Under the pieces are notes generated by a model. That model was not told where the DNA came from. It made no database searches and saw nothing but the letters and a program-made list of their open reading frames with translations. A program made the position numbers and the translations under genes. From Thermomonospora echinospora (GTDB lineage Bacteria > Actinomycetota > Actinomycetes > Streptosporangiales > Streptosporangiaceae), in contig NZ_FNVO01000010.1 of NCBI RefSeq assembly GCF_900108175.1, forward strand, positions 1 through 64,000: a stretch of DNA of 64,000 nucleotides, in the 5' to 3' direction. Below, one piece after another: positions 53,772-62,755 of this stretch. The stretch's first letter is position 1. Each line of letters starts with the position of its first letter.

Positions 53772-55114
53772 GACTCGTTCTCCCATGGCGGCGATCCCGC
53801 GATGATGCCGCCGGTCCTCGCGGTCGAGGGCTGCGGCCGGGTGGCAGACCTGCGGTGCGGCTCGTTCCCGCACGGTGGCGGTCTCGTGATCGTGATGGTG
53901 CCGCCGGTCCGCGTGGTGGGTCTGCGGTGCGGCTCGTTCCCGCGCGGCTGCGACCCCGCGACACGCTGCGGGTCGGGGCGGCGGGCCTGCGCACCCGCCC
54001 GGCGCGGGTGGTGCTGTCGGCGCTGGGCATCGCCATCGGCATCGCGACCATGGTCGCCGTGCCGGGCATCTCCGAGTCCAACCGCGCCGACCTGCTGCGC
54101 CGGCTCGACCGGCTGGGCACCGACCTGCTGACCGCCTCGGCGGGCACCACGCTGACCGGCGGGCGGTCGCCCCTGCCGGAGCGGGCCGTCCAGGTGACCC
54201 GGGGCATCGACGGTGTGCTGACCGTGGGCGCCACCGGGGAGACCACGGCCTCGATCCTGCGCACCGACAAGATCCCCGAGGAGGAGACCGGGGGTATCGG
54301 GGTGAGCGCGACCACCCCCGAACTGCTGCGGACCCTGAAGGTGGACGTCGTCCGGGGCGAGTGGCTCAACCCCGCCACATCCCACTACCCCGCGGTGGTG
54401 CTCGGCCCGGTCGCCGCCGACCGGCTCGGGATCACCGAGCCGGGCGTCCCGGTGTGGATCAACGATCGCTGGTTCACCGTCGTCGGCGTTCTCGGCCCCG
54501 CCCCGCTGGCCCCCGACATCGAACGCTCCGCCCTGGTCGGCTGGGACGCCGCGCGGACGTACCTGGGCTTCGACGGGTATCCCACCACCGTCTACGAGCG
54601 GTCCACCCCCGAGTCGGTGCGCGACGTCCAGGCCGTCCTGGCGCGCACCATCAACCCGGAGAACCCGGAGGAAGTCGAGGTCAGCCGTCCCTCCGACGCG
54701 CTGGCCGCCCGGGCCGCCGCCGACGAGGCGTTCGCCGGCACCCTGCTGGGGCTGGGGGCGGTCGCGCTGCTGGTGGGCGGCGTCGGGGTGGCCAACACGA
54801 TGGTCATCTCGGTGCTGGAACGCCGCCGCGAGATCGGCCTGCGCCGCTCGCTCGGCGCCACCCGCGGCCACGTCCGCGTCCAGTTCCTGACCGAGTCGCT
54901 GCTGCTGTCGGCGCTGGGCGGCACGGCGGGTACCGTGCTCGGTGCGCTGATCACCTCCGGGTACGCGCTGACGCGGGACCTGCCGATCGCGCTGCGCTGG
55001 TGGGTCTTCGCCGGGGCGCTGGCCGCCACGCTGCTGGTCGGAGCGGTCGCCGGACTCTACCCGGCGGCCCGCGCCGCCAGGGTGTCCCCGACCGTGGCCC
55101 TCAGCGGCACCTGA
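53768..55114 (+). CDS. MacB-type ABC permease with repeat-expanded N-terminus
   Basis: A 448-residue permease. The family part begins at about residue 63 ([39 protein letters not shown]), with a large external domain and three C-terminal helices ([20 protein letters not shown] and [31 protein letters not shown]). Before it are three arginine-rich repeats with RLVxPxRxRxRD and AAGPRG. These arise from repeated DNA units at about 53770-53960. ATGA overlap with the ATPase gene supports this start. The repeats would lie in the cytoplasm. Confidence 0.85.
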   Translation: MRLVLPWRRSRDDAAGPRGRGLRPGGRPAVRLVPARWRSRDRDGAAGPRGGSAVRLVPARLRPRDTLRVGAAGLRTRPARVVLSALGIAIGIATMVAVPGISESNRADLLRRLDRLGTDLLTASAGTTLTGGRSPLPERAVQVTRGIDGVLTVGATGETTASILRTDKIPEEETGGIGVSATTPELLRTLKVDVVRGEWLNPATSHYPAVVLGPVAADRLGITEPGVPVWINDRWFTVVGVLGPAPLAPDIERSALVGWDAARTYLGFDGYPTTVYERSTPESVRDVQAVLARTINPENPEEVEVSRPSDALAARAAADEAFAGTLLGLGAVALLVGGVGVANTMVISVLERRREIGLRRSLGATRGHVRVQFLTESLLLSALGGTAGTVLGALITSGYALTRDLPIALRWWVFAGALAATLLVGAVAGLYPAARAARVSPTVALSGT

Positions 55115-55269
55115 CCCACGGCCGGCCGCCTGATCGGAGCTGCTGTGCGGCCAAGGGACTTGCGGGCCGGTCATGGCGGCGATGGGGCCAGTGCCTCGGC
55201 CATGTCCACCCGGTTCGCGGTCGCCTGGATCGGCCGGCATAGGTCGAGGCGCACCGAGTGGGCGGGCGG

Positions 55270-56091
55270 TCAGCGCGGGATCGACGGATCGGGGCGGCAC
55301 AGCAGTTGACCGGAGCCGGAGGCGAGCAGTTTCCGCCCGCGTGACCACACTCTGGTGCGAAAGCCGATCAGCCCGTCTTCGGCCACGTCGGCGGTGCCCT
55401 CGCCGAACAGCCACTCCTCCTCGGCGGCCGGGCGGTGGAACTGCACGTTCAGGTCGAGGTTGGGGGCGATGTAGCCGCTGTCCGGCGGGTGGGCGCTCCA
55501 GGCCGACCCCCAGGCCAGTACGTCGAGCAGCACGAGCTGCCGGGCCACGTCGTCGGTGGTGTGCGCTGGAAAGCGGTACCACGCGCCGTAGTACGGCCTG
55601 CCCGGCGTGACACTCTCCCCATCCTCCGGCCAGTAGAGGGGCTTGCCCTCGATGTTGTTCCACATGGCCAGGGGAGGAGGATCCGAGTCGGAGGTCAGCT
55701 CGGCGAACGAGCGCAACTGCTCGGGCCCCGGCACCTCCGGCATCGTCGCGGCGTCGTGGCGCAGCCCGTCCAGGTGGTCGGCCGTCAGCCAGATCAGTGC
55801 CTCGGCGATCGGTTTCCCGTCCTGCCGCATCGAGCACCGCACCGACTCCGCCCGCTTGGACCGGCGCAGGCCGACCACCTCCAGCTCGACGGGTGCGAAC
55901 CGGCCCACCGACACGAAGTGGCAGGACACCGACGCCACACGGGACAGCGGGCTGTGCGCGCGGGCGGCCTGGACGAGGATCGCGGCCAGGTATCCGCCGT
56001 TGGGACCCCAGGCGTCCCATTCGGGTGACAACTCGGCGGTGTAGCGGCCGTCCCCACCGGTCACCGCCGCGTCGACCGCGAGATCTCCCAT
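55270..56091 (-). CDS. Acyl-CoA thioesterase (double hotdog)
   Basis: A 273-residue protein with two hotdog domains like TesB-type thioesterases. The first has SPEWDAWGPNGGYLAAILVQ and SVSCHFVSVGRFAPVELEVV; the second has YIAPNLDLNVQFHRPAAEEE and GFRTRVWSRGRKLLASGSGQ. These enzymes split acyl-CoA to acid and CoA. ATG 56091 gives MGDLAVDAAV; 56127 in frame would add 12 residues. Single gene. Confidence 0.8.
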   Translation of the reverse strand: MGDLAVDAAVTGGDGRYTAELSPEWDAWGPNGGYLAAILVQAARAHSPLSRVASVSCHFVSVGRFAPVELEVVGLRRSKRAESVRCSMRQDGKPIAEALIWLTADHLDGLRHDAATMPEVPGPEQLRSFAELTSDSDPPPLAMWNNIEGKPLYWPEDGESVTPGRPYYGAWYRFPAHTTDDVARQLVLLDVLAWGSAWSAHPPDSGYIAPNLDLNVQFHRPAAEEEWLFGEGTADVAEDGLIGFRTRVWSRGRKLLASGSGQLLCRPDPSIPR

Positions 56092-56213
56092 GCTGGGGAC
56101 ACTAGGTCGCCCGCCGGGCCGAAACAATCGGTTTTTCCGGCGATGCCGGGTCGGCTCTCGGACAGGACGCCGGCGGCGTGAACCGGCCGGACGGCCCGAT
56201 GCGATGAGTCAAT

Positions 56214-56765
56214 GTGACGAGCGTGAGCAGGGCGGGTCCGGGCGACGGTGAGTTGGTGAGGGCCGCCGCTGACGGGGACCGGGGCGCCTTCGAGGAGCTT
56301 TACCGGCGGTACGCGCCGTGGCTCAGAGCGCGGCTGCGGAGCAGGTGCGCCGATGCCGCGCTGGTCGACGACGTCGTGCAGGAGACCTTCCTGGCGGTGT
56401 GGCGCGGCACCGCCCGCTACCACCACGACGGCGACGTGGCCGGCTGGCTGTGGCGGATCGGGGCGCGGCGGCTGGTCGACGCGCTGCGCGGGGACGGTGC
56501 CCGTGGCCGGCTGCGGCAGGCGCTGGCCAGGCTGCGCCACCGCGAGGAGGTGTCGGCCGAGGAGCATGTGCTGACCCGGATCGAACACGGCGATCTCGCC
56601 GGTTCGCTGGAGCGGCTGTCCCCCGAACTGCGGGCGGTCCTGCAGGCGACGGTGATCGACGGGCTGACCACCCGGGAGGCCGCCGCGCTGCTCGGCATCC
56701 CGCCGGGAACGGTCAAGACCCGGGCCATGCGGGCCCGGCGGCAACTGCGGCAGGAGCTGGCATGA
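56214..56765 (+). CDS. ECF sigma factor
   Basis: A 183-residue ECF sigma factor starting at GTG. Region 2: AFEELYRRYAPWLRARLRSR and ALVDDVVQETFLAVWRGTAR, with WLWRIGARRLVDALRG; region 4: LERLSPELRAVLQATVIDGL, with helix IPPGTVKTRAMRARRQLRQ. Its stop overlaps the start of the zinc-finger membrane protein gene (ATGA), the usual sigma/anti-sigma coupling. GTG 56223 is another start. Confidence 0.9.
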   Translation: MTSVSRAGPGDGELVRAAADGDRGAFEELYRRYAPWLRARLRSRCADAALVDDVVQETFLAVWRGTARYHHDGDVAGWLWRIGARRLVDALRGDGARGRLRQALARLRHREEVSAEEHVLTRIEHGDLAGSLERLSPELRAVLQATVIDGLTTREAAALLGIPPGTVKTRAMRARRQLRQELA

Positions 56766-57610
56766 CATGGCATGTGCCCGAGGACGACCTGCGGGCGTAC
56801 GCGACGGGGGATCTCGCGCCGCCGCGGCTGTGGTCGGCGGACACGCATCTGATGGCGTGCGAGCGGTGCCGGCTGGCGCTCGGCGCCCACGCGGACCCGG
56901 ACGAACTGGCGGCGGGCTGGGCACGGCTGGACGCCGAACTGGACGCGCCCCGTCCGGGACCCGTCGAATCCCTGCTGACCAGGGTCGGAGTACCGGACCA
57001 CACGGCGCGGCTGCTGGCGGCGACGCCGGTGCTGCGGCGGTCGTGGCTGACGGCGATGGCCCTGACCCTGCTGCTGGGGGCGATCGTCGGCCGGCAGACC
57101 ACGCCGTTGCTGCTGCTGCTGACGGCGCCGTTGCTGCCGCTGGTGGGCGTGGCGGCCTCCTTCGGCCCCGCCCTGGATCCCACCTACGAAATGGCGGTGG
57201 TCGCGCCGGTGCACACGTTCCGGCTGCTGATGGTGCGGACGGTGGCGGTGCTGGCCACGACGGTGCCGGTGGCGCTGGCGGCGAGCCTGGCGGTGCCGTC
57301 GTTCGGGGCGGTCACGGTGGGCTGGCTGTTGCCGGCGCTGGCGCTGACCACGCTCGGGCTGGCGCTGATGCCGTGGCTCGGGACGGTCGCCGCGCCCGCG
57401 CTGGTCGGCTTCGGCTGGGTGGCCGCCCTGCTGGCCGACCAACTGCTGTCGTCGCACGGGGCGTTGTTCCCGCTCACGTCGGCCGGGCGGCTGGCCGCGG
57501 GCGGGGCGGCGCTGGCCGCGGCCGTGGCGCTGGCGGCGGCGCGCGACCGGTTCGAGACCGGCCGCCATCTGAACCCGTCTCTCCGATTCACGGCCGGGAG
57601 GCTGTCATGA
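56762..57610 (+). CDS. Zinc-finger anti-sigma-like multi-span membrane protein
   Basis: A 282-residue protein. The N-terminus carries a zf-HC2-like pattern, DLRAYATGDLAPPRLWSADT then HLMACERCRLALGAH (HxxxCxxC), as in zinc-containing anti-sigma factors. After about residue 95 come six hydrophobic segments, for example WLTAMALTLLLGAIVG, LLLLLTAPLLPLVGVAASFG and AALAAAVALAAARDR, which is far more than the single helix usual for anti-sigmas. So it looks like a sensor or a transporter-linked anti-sigma factor. Coupled on both sides by ATGA. Confidence 0.75.
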   Translation: MTWHVPEDDLRAYATGDLAPPRLWSADTHLMACERCRLALGAHADPDELAAGWARLDAELDAPRPGPVESLLTRVGVPDHTARLLAATPVLRRSWLTAMALTLLLGAIVGRQTTPLLLLLTAPLLPLVGVAASFGPALDPTYEMAVVAPVHTFRLLMVRTVAVLATTVPVALAASLAVPSFGAVTVGWLLPALALTTLGLALMPWLGTVAAPALVGFGWVAALLADQLLSSHGALFPLTSAGRLAAGGAALAAAVALAAARDRFETGRHLNPSLRFTAGRLS

Positions 57611-58467
57611 CGCACCCCACGATCTCGGCCTCCGGGCTGAGCCTGTCCTACCGGGGCACTCGGGCGGTGGATGAGGTGTCGCTGCGGCTCGAACGGGGCG
57701 TCACCGGGCTGCTGGGCCCCAACGGGGCGGGCAAGACGACGCTGCTGCGGATTCTGGCGACCGCGACGCCGCCCGACCGGGGCGCGCTGACCCTGCTGGG
57801 CCACGACCCGAGTACGGTGCGCGGCCGGCTCCAGGCCCGCCGGGAGCTCGGCTACCTGCCGCAGAACCCGGGGTTCCACTCCGGTTTCACGGCGTTCGAG
57901 TTCGTCGACTACGTGGCGATCCTCAAGGAGCACACCGACCGTAGGGCCCGGCACGCCGAGGTGCGCCGGGTGCTGGACGAGGTCGGCCTGGCAGAGGTGC
58001 GGGGGCGGCGGATCAGGGCGCTGTCGGGCGGGATGCGGCAGCGGGTGGCGCTGGCGGCGGCGCTGGTCGGCGATCCGGGGTTCCTGGTGCTGGACGAGCC
58101 GACCGTGGGCCTGGACCCCGAGCAGCGGATGCGGTTCCGCGAGCTGATCGCCGCGGCGGGGGAGGGCCGGACCGTGCTGCTGTCGACCCATCAGACCGAG
58201 GACGTGGCGATGCTCTGCCACCGCGTGGTGGTCATGGACAAGGGGCGGGTGCGGTTCGACGGGACGCCGGGCGAGCTGGTGGCCAGGGCGCGGGGCCGGG
58301 TGTGGGCGAGCCCGGAGCGGTCGCCGGAGGCGCTGGCCGGCTGGCGCACCGGTACGGGCGAGTTCCGCAACGTGGGCGACCCGCCGGCCGGCGCGCGGCT
58401 GTTGGAGCCGACGCTGGAGGACGGCTATCTGCTGACGCTCGACGGCGCATCGGAGGTGACGGTATGA
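57607..58467 (+). CDS. ABC-2 transporter ATPase
   Basis: A 286-residue ATPase of the DrrA/CcmA type: Walker A GPNGAGKTTLLRIL, Q-loop YLPQNPGFHSGFTAFEF, signature LSGGMRQR, Walker B FLVLDEPTVGLDPEQRMRF, switch histidine STHQTEDVAML. The C-terminal 70 residues (ARGRVWASPERSPEALAGWR) are the usual drug-exporter tail. Works with the permeases encoded next. ATGA overlap on both sides. Confidence 0.9.
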   Translation: MTHPTISASGLSLSYRGTRAVDEVSLRLERGVTGLLGPNGAGKTTLLRILATATPPDRGALTLLGHDPSTVRGRLQARRELGYLPQNPGFHSGFTAFEFVDYVAILKEHTDRRARHAEVRRVLDEVGLAEVRGRRIRALSGGMRQRVALAAALVGDPGFLVLDEPTVGLDPEQRMRFRELIAAAGEGRTVLLSTHQTEDVAMLCHRVVVMDKGRVRFDGTPGELVARARGRVWASPERSPEALAGWRTGTGEFRNVGDPPAGARLLEPTLEDGYLLTLDGASEVTV

Positions 58468-59966
58468 CGGTTCTGGACCGGCCGGTGCAGGCCCCGGAGT
58501 CGGCCGGGGCGGTGCGGGCGGTGCTCGCGCTGGCCCGGGTCGAGGCACGGCGGCTGCTGCTGCACCCGATGGTCGCCATCGCCCTGGCGGGGTACCTGCT
58601 GTGGCCGCTGTGGTCGGGTTCGTGGCGGGACACCCATCAGGTACTCCAGGAGGTGGATCGGGAGAGCCAGCTAGGGCCGCTGCTGGTCGGCCTGGCGGGG
58701 CTGCTGGCGGCCAACTCGGCGGTGCTGCGCTCCCTCCGCCACGGCACCGAGGCGCACTTCGGGGTGCTGGTGATGCCGCCGTGGCGGCGGACGGTCGCGC
58801 ACGCCCTGTCGGTCCTGCCGCTGACGCTCGTCGTCGCGGCGGCGGTGGCCGGGATGTTCGCCTGGGAGGCGACGCGGCCCGGCGCGGTGGGGCACGCGTC
58901 GGGCTTCGAGCTGGCGACCGGACCGCTGATGGTGCTGTTCTTCGGGGTCCTCGGCGTGCTGCTGGGCAGGCTGGTCCCCTCGATGTTCGCCGGGGCGACG
59001 GCAGTCGTCGCGATCCTGGCGGTCACGTTCGTCTTCGCGGTCCTGCCGGACGGCGTGCGGTGGCTGGTGCCGCTGGTCGCCGACGAGGGCGCGGCGCCAC
59101 TGCCGTCGGATCTGGTGGGCCGTCCCGCACGCTGGCACGCCCTCTACCTGGTGGGCCTGACCGTGCTGGCCGGTGCGGTCGCGGCGCTGGCCTCCGGCGG
59201 TCGTACGGCGGCGGTCCGGGCCACCGCGCTCGGGGCGCTGGGCGTCACCGTCGCGGGGACGGTGATGCAGGTGACCGGGCCGTCCGCCGCGCTGGTCGAG
59301 GCGCGGGAGCGGGCGACCCGTGACCCGGCCTCGGTGCAGGAGTGCCTGCGGCGTGGGACGACGACGTACTGCGCGTTCCCGGAGTTCGTGCCCTGGGTCG
59401 ATGAGTGGCGGGTGGTCGTCGACGGGGTGCGGTCGCTGGCCGGGGAACCGGCCGCCTCCCGTGGGCTCGTCGTCCGGCAGCGGGTGAACGCGCTCGACGG
59501 TCCCTCGGGCGGTGGTCCCTCGGGCATCGTGGAAGAGCTGCCGCCGGGGCCGCGGGGCGAGGTGACGGTGAGCACCGTGTGGGGCGACGAGGGGAGGCTG
59601 GGACTCGCCGTGAGCGTCGCCCGGGGCATGGTGGTCGATGACGAGAACCATGGCGTGTACTGCGACGCGCGGGGCGTTCTGATGATGTGGATGGCGGTCA
59701 ACGGAGCCCCCGGCGGGAGGGCCGCGTTCGCCAGGACCCAGACGTCCACGCTCTGGTCACCGCTCCTCGAGATCCGCCTACGGGACCGCGAGAACGCGGT
59801 CGTGCGGGCGCTGCTGGAGCGGCCGGCGGCCGAGGTCGCCCGGCAGGTCAAGGCGTCCTGGGCGGAACTGGTGCGGCCTGACGCCTCGACCGACCGCGTG
59901 GCCGCGCTGCTCGGTGTCACCGCTCCCGCCGAGACCGCCGCCGACCGGGAATGGAGGTGCGCGTGA
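58464..59966 (+). CDS. ABC-2-type membrane protein
   Basis: A 500-residue membrane protein, with about six helices in residues 30-290 (LLLHPMVAIALAGYLLWPLW, LLVGLAGLLAANSAVLRSLR, VLPLTLVVAAAVAGMFAWEA, LMVLFFGVLGVLLGRL). The last 200 residues form a non-membrane part with two Cys (QECLRRGTTTYCAFPEFVPW) and GMVVDDENHGVYCDARGV, perhaps an external domain. It is the main permease partner of the ATPase before it. Family otherwise unclear. Confidence 0.75.
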   Translation: MTVLDRPVQAPESAGAVRAVLALARVEARRLLLHPMVAIALAGYLLWPLWSGSWRDTHQVLQEVDRESQLGPLLVGLAGLLAANSAVLRSLRHGTEAHFGVLVMPPWRRTVAHALSVLPLTLVVAAAVAGMFAWEATRPGAVGHASGFELATGPLMVLFFGVLGVLLGRLVPSMFAGATAVVAILAVTFVFAVLPDGVRWLVPLVADEGAAPLPSDLVGRPARWHALYLVGLTVLAGAVAALASGGRTAAVRATALGALGVTVAGTVMQVTGPSAALVEARERATRDPASVQECLRRGTTTYCAFPEFVPWVDEWRVVVDGVRSLAGEPAASRGLVVRQRVNALDGPSGGGPSGIVEELPPGPRGEVTVSTVWGDEGRLGLAVSVARGMVVDDENHGVYCDARGVLMMWMAVNGAPGGRAAFARTQTSTLWSPLLEIRLRDRENAVVRALLERPAAEVARQVKASWAELVRPDASTDRVAALLGVTAPAETAADREWRCA

Positions 59967-60655
59967 GGCGGGAGACGGTGGTGCGGGCGCTGCTCCGCCC
60001 GGCGGCGCGGTGCCTGCCGTGGACGGCGCTGGCGGCGGGTGGCGGGCTCGGGCTCGTCCTGGTGGCCGTGCCCGGGTTGTTCTCGCCGGACATCGGCGTG
60101 GACGCCGTCGTCAACCTGCTGCGCATGGCGGCGCTGGGCGGGGCGCTGGCCATCGCGTTCGTGTTCGACGACCCGGCCCGGCACACCGTCGCGGTGCTGC
60201 CGGTCCCGCGTCCGCTGCGCCAGGGGCTGCGGGTGGCTCTGCTGCTGCCGCCGGTCGCGGTGTGGTGGGCGGTGGTGCTCGGCGTGGCGGCGGCGGGAAC
60301 GGACGACGTGGCCTTGCCGGTCGGCGCGCTGACCGGGGAGGCGGCGGCGCTGTGCGCCCTGGCGGTGGGACTGGCCGCAGGGGCGGTGCGGTTCACGGCC
60401 CTGACGGCACCCGGCCCGGCCGCCGCGGGCACGCTGCTGGCGCTGTTCGTGGCGGCCACGGTGCTGGCGGACGATGTTCCGCTGCTCGTGCCCTTCGGCG
60501 ACGATCGGTGGGAGTCGGCCCACAGGCTGTGGACGGTGCTGCTGCTCCTCGCATCCGCCGCCTGGGTGGTCTGCGCCCTGGAACCCCGCCGCCGCCTCAC
60601 CCCGGCGCGCGCCCAGCCGCCGGTCATCGTTCGGACGGGACGCTCCGGCCGGTAG
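59963..60655 (+). CDS. Second membrane protein of the ABC-2 operon
   Basis: A 230-residue protein with about six helices (for example GGGLGLVLVAVPGLFSPDIG, LLRMAALGGALAIAFVFDD, LRVALLLPPVAVWWAVVLGV, GTLLALFVAATVLADDVPLL). GTG 59963 has GGAGG five bases before it and overlaps the previous stop (GTGA). It ends the five-gene operon sigma, zinc-finger protein, ATPase, permease, permease. No family name; probably a permease subunit. Confidence 0.75.
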   Translation: MRRETVVRALLRPAARCLPWTALAAGGGLGLVLVAVPGLFSPDIGVDAVVNLLRMAALGGALAIAFVFDDPARHTVAVLPVPRPLRQGLRVALLLPPVAVWWAVVLGVAAAGTDDVALPVGALTGEAAALCALAVGLAAGAVRFTALTAPGPAAAGTLLALFVAATVLADDVPLLVPFGDDRWESAHRLWTVLLLLASAAWVVCALEPRRRLTPARAQPPVIVRTGRSGR

Positions 60656-60695
60656 GCGAGTGGACGCAGGGTCGGCCGACCCCGGGAGGGGCGGG

Positions 60696-61313
60696 TCAGG
60701 CTCCGGGGAGAAGGTCTTTGAAGGGAGTGGGGTCCTCGTAGGGGTCCTTCCTGACGGTCGGGGTGCGGTCGGCGAGCAGGTCGGCCAGTTCGCCGGCGGC
60801 GCGGGCGATGCGGTCGGCCAGGCCCCGGTCGGCGTCGCCGCCGGTGCCCCAGTCCTCGGACGCCGCGTACACGGCGGTGGGGACGACGACCGCGCGCAGG
60901 TGGGCGAACAGCGGGCGCAGGGCGTGCTCCAGGGCCAGCGAGTGGCGGGCCGTGCCGCCGGTGGCGGCGATCAGCACCGGCCGGCCGGTGAGGGCGTCCT
61001 GGTCGAGGACGTCGAAGAACGACTTGAACAGGCCGCTGTAGGAGGCGCTGAAGATCGGCGTTACCGCGATCACCGCGTCCGCGCCGGCGACCGCGTCGGT
61101 CACCCGGCGCAGCGCGGCGGCGGGAAAGCCGGTCAGCAGGTTGTTGGTGATGTCGTGCGCGTGGTCGCGCAGTTCGACCACCTCGGCCCGGCCCTGTACG
61201 TCCCGTTCGCGCAGGGCGTCCACGGTGGCGGCGGTGAGCCGGTCGGCCAGCAGCCGGGTGGCGGAGGGGACGCTCAGGCCGGCGGAGACGACGGCGATCC
61301 GGCGGGTGCTCAT
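60696..61313 (-). CDS. FMN reductase, CE1759 type
   Basis: A 205-residue flavodoxin-like NAD(P)H:FMN reductase. It opens RRIAVVSAGLSVPSATRLLA, has VIAVTPIFSASYSGLFKSFF for the flavin-phosphate loop and LIAATGGTARHSLALEHALR. It is the partner of the LLM monooxygenase upstream: starts and stops overlap by four bases (ATGA). It supplies reduced FMN to that enzyme. Confidence 0.88.
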   Translation of the reverse strand: MSTRRIAVVSAGLSVPSATRLLADRLTAATVDALRERDVQGRAEVVELRDHAHDITNNLLTGFPAAALRRVTDAVAGADAVIAVTPIFSASYSGLFKSFFDVLDQDALTGRPVLIAATGGTARHSLALEHALRPLFAHLRAVVVPTAVYAASEDWGTGGDADRGLADRIARAAGELADLLADRTPTVRKDPYEDPTPFKDLLPGA

Positions 61314-62461
61314 CGGGCGCTCCCGGCGTCCTCGGCCTGCGCGGCACCCCTGGCCTGCCCGGCCTGCCTGGCCTGCCCGGCCTCGGCCTTGGCGGCGGCG
61401 GCGAGCAGACTCGCGTGGGTCGGAGCCTCGGGTACGTGTGCGGGCCTGCGGGCGGCGAACTCCTTGCGCAGCACCGGCACGACCTCCTCGCCGAGGATGT
61501 CGAGCTGCTCCAGGACGGTCTTGAGCGGCAGGCCCGCGTGGTCCATCAGGAACAGCTGGCGCTGGTAGTCACCGAAGTGCTCGCGGAACTCCAGCGTTCG
61601 GTCGATGACCTGCTGCGGGCTGCCGACCGTCAGTGGCGTCTCCCGGGTGAACTCCTCCAGGGACGGCCCGTGGCCGTAGACGGGGGCGTTGTCGAAGTAC
61701 GGGCGGAACTCCTTCACCGCGTCCTGCGAGTTGCGGCGCATGAAGACCTGCCCGCCCAGCCCCACGATCGCCTGGTCGGCGGAGCCGTGCCCGTAGTGCT
61801 CGTAGCGGCGGCGGTACAGGTCGATGAGGCGCTGGAAGTGCTCCTTCGGCCAGAAGATGTTGTTGGCGAAGAAGCCGTCACCGTAGTAGGCGGCCTGCTC
61901 GGCGATCTCCGGGCTGCGGATGGAGCCGTGCCACACGAACGGCGGGATCCCGTCCAGCGGACGCGGGGTGGAGGTGAACCCCTGCAGCGGGGTGCGGAAC
62001 CTGCCCTCCCAGTCCACCACGTCCTCGCGCCACAGCCGGTGCAGCAGGTGGTAGTTCTCGATGGCCAGCGGGATGCCCTGGCGGATGTCCTGCCCGAACC
62101 ACGGGTAGACCGGGCCGGTGTTGCCGCGCCCCATCATCAGGTCCACCCGGCCGTCGGCCAGGTGCTGGAGCATGGCGTAGTCCTCAGCGATCTTCACCGG
62201 GTCGTTGGTGGTGATCAGCGTGGTCGCGGTGGACAGGATCAGCCGCTCGGTGCGGGCCGCGATGTAGCCGAGCATGGTGGTCGGCGAGGACGGCACGAAC
62301 GGCGGGTTGTGGTGCTCACCGGTGGCGAACACGTCCAGCCCGACCTCCTCGGCCTTGAGCGCGATCGTCACCATGGCCTTGATCCGCTCCGCCTCGCCGG
62401 GCGTGCGCCCGGTGGTGGGGTCGGTGGTGACGTCGCCCACCGTGAAGATCCCGAACTGCAT
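61310..62461 (-). CDS. LLM-class flavin-dependent monooxygenase, CE1758 type
   Basis: A 383-residue luciferase-like monooxygenase: MQFGIFTVGDVTTDPTTGRT, GLDVFATGEHHNPPFVPSSP, ADGRVDLMMGRGNTGPVYPW and FVWHGSIRSPEIAEQAAYYG. It oxidises an unknown substrate with O2 and reduced FMN from the coupled CE1759-type reductase. The last 30 residues are Ala, Gln, Gly and Arg repeats (GQARQAGQARGAAQAEDAGS). A palindrome lies 18-35 bases before the ATG. Confidence 0.88.
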   Translation of the reverse strand: MQFGIFTVGDVTTDPTTGRTPGEAERIKAMVTIALKAEEVGLDVFATGEHHNPPFVPSSPTTMLGYIAARTERLILSTATTLITTNDPVKIAEDYAMLQHLADGRVDLMMGRGNTGPVYPWFGQDIRQGIPLAIENYHLLHRLWREDVVDWEGRFRTPLQGFTSTPRPLDGIPPFVWHGSIRSPEIAEQAAYYGDGFFANNIFWPKEHFQRLIDLYRRRYEHYGHGSADQAIVGLGGQVFMRRNSQDAVKEFRPYFDNAPVYGHGPSLEEFTRETPLTVGSPQQVIDRTLEFREHFGDYQRQLFLMDHAGLPLKTVLEQLDILGEEVVPVLRKEFAARRPAHVPEAPTHASLLAAAAKAEAGQARQAGQARGAAQAEDAGSAR

Positions 62462-62478
62462 GGTGACGCGCCTCCATT

Positions 62479-62496
62479 TAGTAGAACTTTCAACTA
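62479..62496. promoter_or_regulatory. MarR/HxlR-type operator before the monooxygenase operon
   Basis: On the minus strand TAGTTG, six bases, CTACTA: five of six arm pairs match. It is 18 bases before the ATG at 62461, next to GGAGG. TAGTTGAAAGTT can also serve as a -35 region. No regulator gene is adjacent. Confidence 0.5.
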
Positions 62497-62607
62497 CATG
62501 AACCCATCGGCCCCGACGGCTATTCCAGCACAGCGGGGCCGTGACGGCGCGAGAACATGATCGGGCTCAGCCGGACAGGCGGCTGCGACCGTCACCACGG
62601 CCACGCC

Positions 62608-62663
62608 GCATCGACCGCAGCGCATCAACCGCAGGGCATCGGCCGCAGCGCATCGGCCGGTCG
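62608..62663. repeat. Four tandem 14-bp repeats
   Basis: Units at 62608, 62622, 62636 and 62650 near GCATCGGCCGCAGC; the last is degenerate. They lie in the gap between the aminotransferase end and the monooxygenase operon (62497-62755), where I see no gene. Confidence 0.6.
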
Positions 62664-62755
62664 CGGAAATGCCGTCCCGCGACGGGAACGCCGGGCCGTG
62701 CGGGAACGGGGGAGGTGCCGTACGGGCCTTCGAGCGCGGTCAGGCCGGTGCGGGG

